In this document: in pieces, positions 56,154-64,000 of the stretch
Numbering within the stretch: the first letter of the stretch is position 1
Layout: each line of letters begins with the position of its first letter
Origin: Steroidobacter agaridevorans
GTDB lineage: Bacteria > Pseudomonadota > Gammaproteobacteria > Steroidobacterales > Steroidobacteraceae
Length of the DNA: 64,000 bases
Assembly: GCF_009932555.1 (NCBI RefSeq)
Contig: NZ_BLJO01000006.1
Location: 405,648-469,647, forward strand
Reading direction: 5' to 3'
The notes under the pieces: model-generated
What the model saw: the letters and a program-made list of their open reading frames with translations, nothing else
What the model was told of the DNA's origin: nothing
Databases searched by the model: none
Program-made: the position numbers and the translations under genes

Positions 56154-56573
56154 TCACTGCTTGATCTTGCGCAGCTTCTCGATCGCCTTGATCTGAGCGA
56201 CGGCGCGAGCCAGCTCGGCTTGAGCTTCGGCGACGTCGATCTTGCCGGCGCGATCCTTCAGAGCTTCTTCCGCACGCTGCTTGGCTTGCAGAGCGGCGGC
56301 TTCGTCGATGTCCTTGGCGCGCAGAGCAGTGTCGGCGAGCACGGTGACGAGATGCGGCTGGATTTCGATGGCGCCGCCGCCAACGAAGAAGAACTGCTCT
56401 TCACCGCCCGGCAGTTGCACGCGCACTTCACCCGGCTTGAGCGTCGTCAGCAACGGCGCGTGACGAGGCGCGATACCGATCTCGCCCATGGCGGCCGGCG
56501 CGAAAACCATAGCGGCTTCGCCCGAGAAGATCTGGCCTTCGGCGCTGACGATATCGACGTGAATAGTTGCCAT
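56154..56573 (-). CDS. atpC: ATP synthase F1 subunit epsilon
   Basis: This is the central-stalk subunit that contacts gamma and the c-ring and can inhibit ATP hydrolysis. The 139 residues consist of the N-terminal beta-sandwich ([47 protein letters not shown]) and a C-terminal helical hairpin. It is the last gene of the atp operon, separated from atpD by 125 nt with three hairpins. Confidence 0.97.
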   Translation of the reverse strand: MATIHVDIVSAEGQIFSGEAAMVFAPAAMGEIGIAPRHAPLLTTLKPGEVRVQLPGGEEQFFFVGGGAIEIQPHLVTVLADTALRAKDIDEAAALQAKQRAEEALKDRAGKIDVAEAQAELARAVAQIKAIEKLRKIKQ

Positions 56574-56592
56574 GTGCTCTCACTGCTCCATT

Positions 56593-56689
56593 GCGGAAAA
56601 ATCGCTCGCGGCGCTTTTCCGCCTCGCTTGCGAAAGGCGCGACTTTCGCCGCGCGAGTTCGCTTCGATGGGCGGCCGATGAAGGCCGCC
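56593..56689 (-). repeat. Three tandem hairpins between atpD and atpC
   Basis: Three perfect stems follow one another: GCGGAAAA/TTTTCCGC (56593-56622), GCGAAAG/CTTTCGC (56630-56649) and GGCGGCC/GGCCGCC (56670-56689). None has a T-run. They fill the atpD-atpC gap, which is unusually long at 125 nt, and may set the relative expression of atpC or stabilise upstream mRNA. Confidence 0.55.
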
Positions 56690-56698
56690 GCCTGACAA

Positions 56699-59019
<2,321 letters not shown>

Positions 59020-59041
59020 TTACGTTCTCGGTAAACGAGCG

Positions 59042-60583
<1,542 letters not shown>

Positions 60584-60622
60584 GCTCAATCCTCGGTCAA
60601 TTCTGTGTAAGGGCCGGCGCTA

Positions 60623-61159
60623 TCAATGACTCATCTCGACCGCCAACCGGTCGAGGCGCGCCTTCAGCGATCCATCGATGACGAAATCGCCCGCGCGCAC
60701 GATGGCGCCGCCGATCAGCGATGCGTCCACTTCGCAATGCAAGCGCACTTCGCGCTGCAAACGTTTCTTCAGGGCCGACGCGAGGCGCTGCTTCTGCGCC
60801 TCGTTCAGCTCCACCGCCGAAACCACCTGCACATCGGCGGTGTTCTCGGCTTCGGCCCGCAGTCCCTCGTACATTGAGGCAATTTCCGGCAGCAGCACCA
60901 GTCGGCGATTGCTCGCCAGCGTGGCCAGGAAATTGCGGGTCTGCTCGTCCAGATCGCTGCCGACGATGTCCGCGATCAAGCCGGAGAGTTGCTCCGGCGT
61001 GACACGCGGGCTCGACAGCAGTCCGGCAACGCGCTCGTCCTGCACCACCGACGAGGCGGTTGCCAGCACCTTGGACCAGCGTTCCAGCGCGTGGTGTTGA
61101 CGCGCCGATTCGAACGCAGCCTTGGCGTAGGGGCGGGCGATGGTGGCTTTTTCGGCCAT
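60623..61159 (-). CDS. atpH: ATP synthase F1 subunit delta
   Basis: This is the peripheral-stalk subunit linking b subunits to the top of F1 (178 residues). It begins TIARPYAKAAFESARQ and ends with the strand pattern CEVDASLIGGAIVRAGDFVIDGSLKARLDRL, both characteristic. It lies 24 nt after atpF. Confidence 0.97.
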   Translation of the reverse strand: MAEKATIARPYAKAAFESARQHHALERWSKVLATASSVVQDERVAGLLSSPRVTPEQLSGLIADIVGSDLDEQTRNFLATLASNRRLVLLPEIASMYEGLRAEAENTADVQVVSAVELNEAQKQRLASALKKRLQREVRLHCEVDASLIGGAIVRAGDFVIDGSLKARLDRLAVEMSH

Positions 61160-61183
61160 GAGTGCTCCGTTGCGACGAGCGCG

Positions 61184-61663
61184 TTAACCGCGCTCGATCT
61201 CCAGCGCCAGCTTGTCGAGCAAGTCGGCGTGGGCCTTGGCGTCGATCTCACGACCGAGCAGCTTGCTGGCGCCGAACACCGCCAGATTGGCGGCGTCGCG
61301 ACGCAGCTCTTCGCGGGCGCGAGTCGATTCCAGTGCGGCTTCCTGGCGCGCACCGGCAATCAGACGCTCGGCTTCCGCCGATGCGACACCGCGAGCTTCC
61401 TCGGCCATTTCCACCGAGCGGCGATTGGCCTGTTCGACGATCTTCGCGGCGCGCGCGTGCGCTTCCTTGATGATGTCGTTGGCCGAGTTCTTGGCTTCCG
61501 CCAAGCTCTTTTCGCCCTTCTCGGCAGCCGCGAGACCCTCGGCAATCTTCTTCTGCCGATCCTCGATGGCCGCGATGATGTGCGGCCAACCGAACTTCAT
61601 GACCATCCAGGCCACCGCGAAGAACGCGATGCCCTGGACGACGATGGTTATTGTGGGATCCAT
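61184..61663 (-). CDS. atpF: ATP synthase Fo subunit b
   Basis: This is the peripheral stalk: one N-terminal membrane helix (ITIVVQGIAFFAVAWMVMKFGWP) followed by a long charged coiled-coil (about 30-159, 159 residues in all). It lies 78 nt after atpE and is cotranscribed with the other atp genes. Confidence 0.97.
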   Translation of the reverse strand: MDPTITIVVQGIAFFAVAWMVMKFGWPHIIAAIEDRQKKIAEGLAAAEKGEKSLAEAKNSANDIIKEAHARAAKIVEQANRRSVEMAEEARGVASAEAERLIAGARQEAALESTRAREELRRDAANLAVFGASKLLGREIDAKAHADLLDKLALEIERG

Positions 61664-61741
61664 GCTTGCTCCGATTCACTTGTGGCGGCCCAGACCTTGG
61701 GTCTTGACACCGCCTGGCCGATCGAACTTTCGGTCGGCGAA

Positions 61742-62047
<306 letters not shown>

Positions 62048-62073
62048 TTAGTAATCAAACGATCGAAACGAAA

Positions 62074-62937
<864 letters not shown>

Positions 62938-63306
62938 CTATTTGAAGATTCCCATTGCGACCCAGAACCCGGACTGCGCGGCCAATAAGCCGATCAGCAG
63001 GGGCAGCGGTTCCATACCGCCGCGAGTCAAAGCCAGCGCAAATGCGCCGATCACCCAAATCCACTTCAACAATTCGCCTGCGTAGAACCCGCGCGCCGCG
63101 CTGGCCGCCGGCCAGTCTGTGGCGAACAACCGCCATGCGAACACGAGAGTCCCCAACGCGATGATCAAACCACCCGCGACTGCCGAGCGGGCCGCGTTCC
63201 AGCCGCTCGACATCAAGAACACGAGTGCTGCCAGACCCGTGCATGCCAGCTGTATGGCGGCGAATTTCAACGCCAGGAGCTTGCCGCGGCGCGCAGTGAC
63301 GTTCAC
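62938..63306 (-). CDS. atpI: ATP synthase subunit I
   Basis: This is a small accessory membrane protein (122 residues, four helices) that helps assemble the c-ring. GGLIIALGTLVFAWRLF and FYAGELLKWIWVIGAFALAL are typical of AtpI. It is the first gene of the atp operon; the promoter lies about 47 bp upstream. Confidence 0.93.
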   Translation of the reverse strand: MNVTARRGKLLALKFAAIQLACTGLAALVFLMSSGWNAARSAVAGGLIIALGTLVFAWRLFATDWPAASAARGFYAGELLKWIWVIGAFALALTRGGMEPLPLLIGLLAAQSGFWVAMGIFK

Positions 63307-63352
63307 GTGTTTGGCACGTATTGGATTACCGCCCGGCCTGAAACGGCGGCGA

Positions 63353-63381
63353 ATTATACGCAGCGTTTTGCAGTGCTACAA
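63353..63381 (-). promoter_or_regulatory. Promoter of the atp operon
   Basis: On the minus strand TTGTAG (63381-63376) and a perfect TATAAT (63358-63353) are separated by 17 nt, close to the sigma-70 consensus. Transcription would start near 63346, about 40 nt before the atpI start. The rest of the 207-nt gap is AT-richer than its surroundings. Confidence 0.75.
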
Positions 63382-63513
63382 GGAAGATGAAGCGTGTCTT
63401 ATCGTGAATTATGACTATAGGTCTGCGTTGACACCGTGCGGGTGGTGCATTTTGTCTCAGGGTCTTGACAGCAGCAGCCACCTACACCACTCGGCGCGTC
63501 ACCCACGCCAGAA

Positions 63514-64000
63514 TTACAACTTGTAGCGGAGCTTGATCAGGAACTGATCGGCGTCCCGCACATCGGTCATGTCACGGAACAACTGGCTCACGCCGCGCTC
63601 GTCTTCGTCGATGAAATTGTAACCGCCGCGGGCGTAGACCAGAAACAGTTCCGACATCGGCCCGATCTCGTACCGGTAACGGATCTGCAGACCGAGATTG
63701 TTGACGGTGAAGGGCGCGACCGGGTCGCTGCTGGGTAACAGGTTGCCCGCGGCATCGGTGCGATAGGCGCTGCGCAGATCGGCGTCGATGCCGATCCACT
63801 GCCATTTGACGCGCAACTCATGGCGCGGCGCGGGAATCCAGTCCAGGCGGAAGTCGTAGTCGAAGCGCTTGGCGCGGTACGAGCCAAACAGATTGCTGTC
63901 CTCCCAGACCAGCCAGTCGGCGGAATATTGCGGCAATAAATCCACCCGCAGCGTCAGTTTCTCGGTCGGGTACCAGGCGGCCAGGAATTGCAGCCAGCCC
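63514..64000 (-). CDS. Outer-membrane beta-barrel protein, DUF5916-like (C-terminal part)
   Basis: The gene runs off the right window edge; the C-terminal 161 residues are visible. They are rich in alternating hydrophobic strands (WLQFLAAWYPTEKLTLRVDLLPQY, GLQIRYRYEIGPMSELFLVYARG) and end KLRYKL, as expected for a barrel terminus. The pattern recalls the C-terminus of DUF5916 proteins, but without the N-terminal domain this is tentative. The reading frame is open to the window end; the GTG 18 codons in from the edge is only an internal Val. It lies 207 nt upstream of atpI, where parB is usual in other gammaproteobacteria. Confidence 0.7.
   Translation of the reverse strand, partial: GWLQFLAAWYPTEKLTLRVDLLPQYSADWLVWEDSNLFGSYRAKRFDYDFRLDWIPAPRHELRVKWQWIGIDADLRSAYRTDAAGNLLPSSDPVAPFTVNNLGLQIRYRYEIGPMSELFLVYARGGYNFIDEDERGVSQLFRDMTDVRDADQFLIKLRYKL

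Noticed and set aside
63464-63495. TTGACA-like -35 on the plus strand
   Set aside because: No -10 follows at a suitable distance and no plus-strand gene begins there.

Overview
The window is GC-rich chromosomal DNA from a Gram-negative bacterium. The atpIBEFHAGDC order, a CysD / CysN-CysC sulfate activation pair, a glmU-glmS pair, two TonB-dependent receptors and a PEP-CTERM protein suggest a gammaproteobacterium, perhaps near Steroidobacterales, Nevskiales or Xanthomonadales; that placement is an inference. No rRNA, tRNA, CRISPR array, transposase or integrase was found. Nearly all the sequence is coding, and most long antisense reading frames are shadows of GC-rich genes.

Layout. (1) 1-8.4 kb, minus strand: a glutathione-dependent formaldehyde detoxification operon (frmA-fghA) with an overlapping MFS exporter, a PAP2 lipoprotein, then a MacB-type ABC efflux system with its periplasmic adaptor and a NodT-type outer-membrane channel. 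(2) 8.7-12.3 kb, plus strand: sulfate activation (cysD, cysNC) and cysQ. (3) 12.3-17.8 kb: small and hypothetical genes, leuA with a possible leader peptide, a CBS protein, a DUF2934 protein, slyD and a c-type cytochrome lipoprotein. (4) 17.8-35.5 kb: a catabolic cluster. It has a Liv-type ABC transporter, an SDR, an aldehyde dehydrogenase, a periplasmic amidohydrolase lipoprotein, a TonB receptor, an NCS1 permease, a DUF917 protein and a HyuA-type hydantoinase/oxoprolinase, with a divergent MalT-like LuxR regulator. (5) 35.6-39.8 kb: a PEP-CTERM protein behind a sigma-54-like promoter, then glmS and glmU. (6) 39.9-56.1 kb: an accessory block with a beta-propeller amidohydrolase and TonB receptor, an MCP and degenerate response regulator, selO, an isochorismatase-NADAR fusion, a shortened phosphodiester glycosidase, mddA opposite a hydrolase-LuxR regulator, and several unknown genes. 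(7) 56.2-63.3 kb: the complete F1Fo ATP synthase operon behind a near-consensus promoter. (8) An outer-membrane protein cut by the window end.

The best candidate for an undescribed system is region 4. It looks like a self-contained outer-membrane-to-cytoplasm route for a cyclic amide or similar nitrogen compound. Its likely regulator sites are paired GATGGGTAG-type repeats exactly 21 bp apart, present both before the regulator gene and before the TonB receptor gene. A second point of interest is that the usual atpC-glmU-glmS linkage is broken by the 16-kb accessory block, which itself carries the isochorismatase-NADAR fusion.
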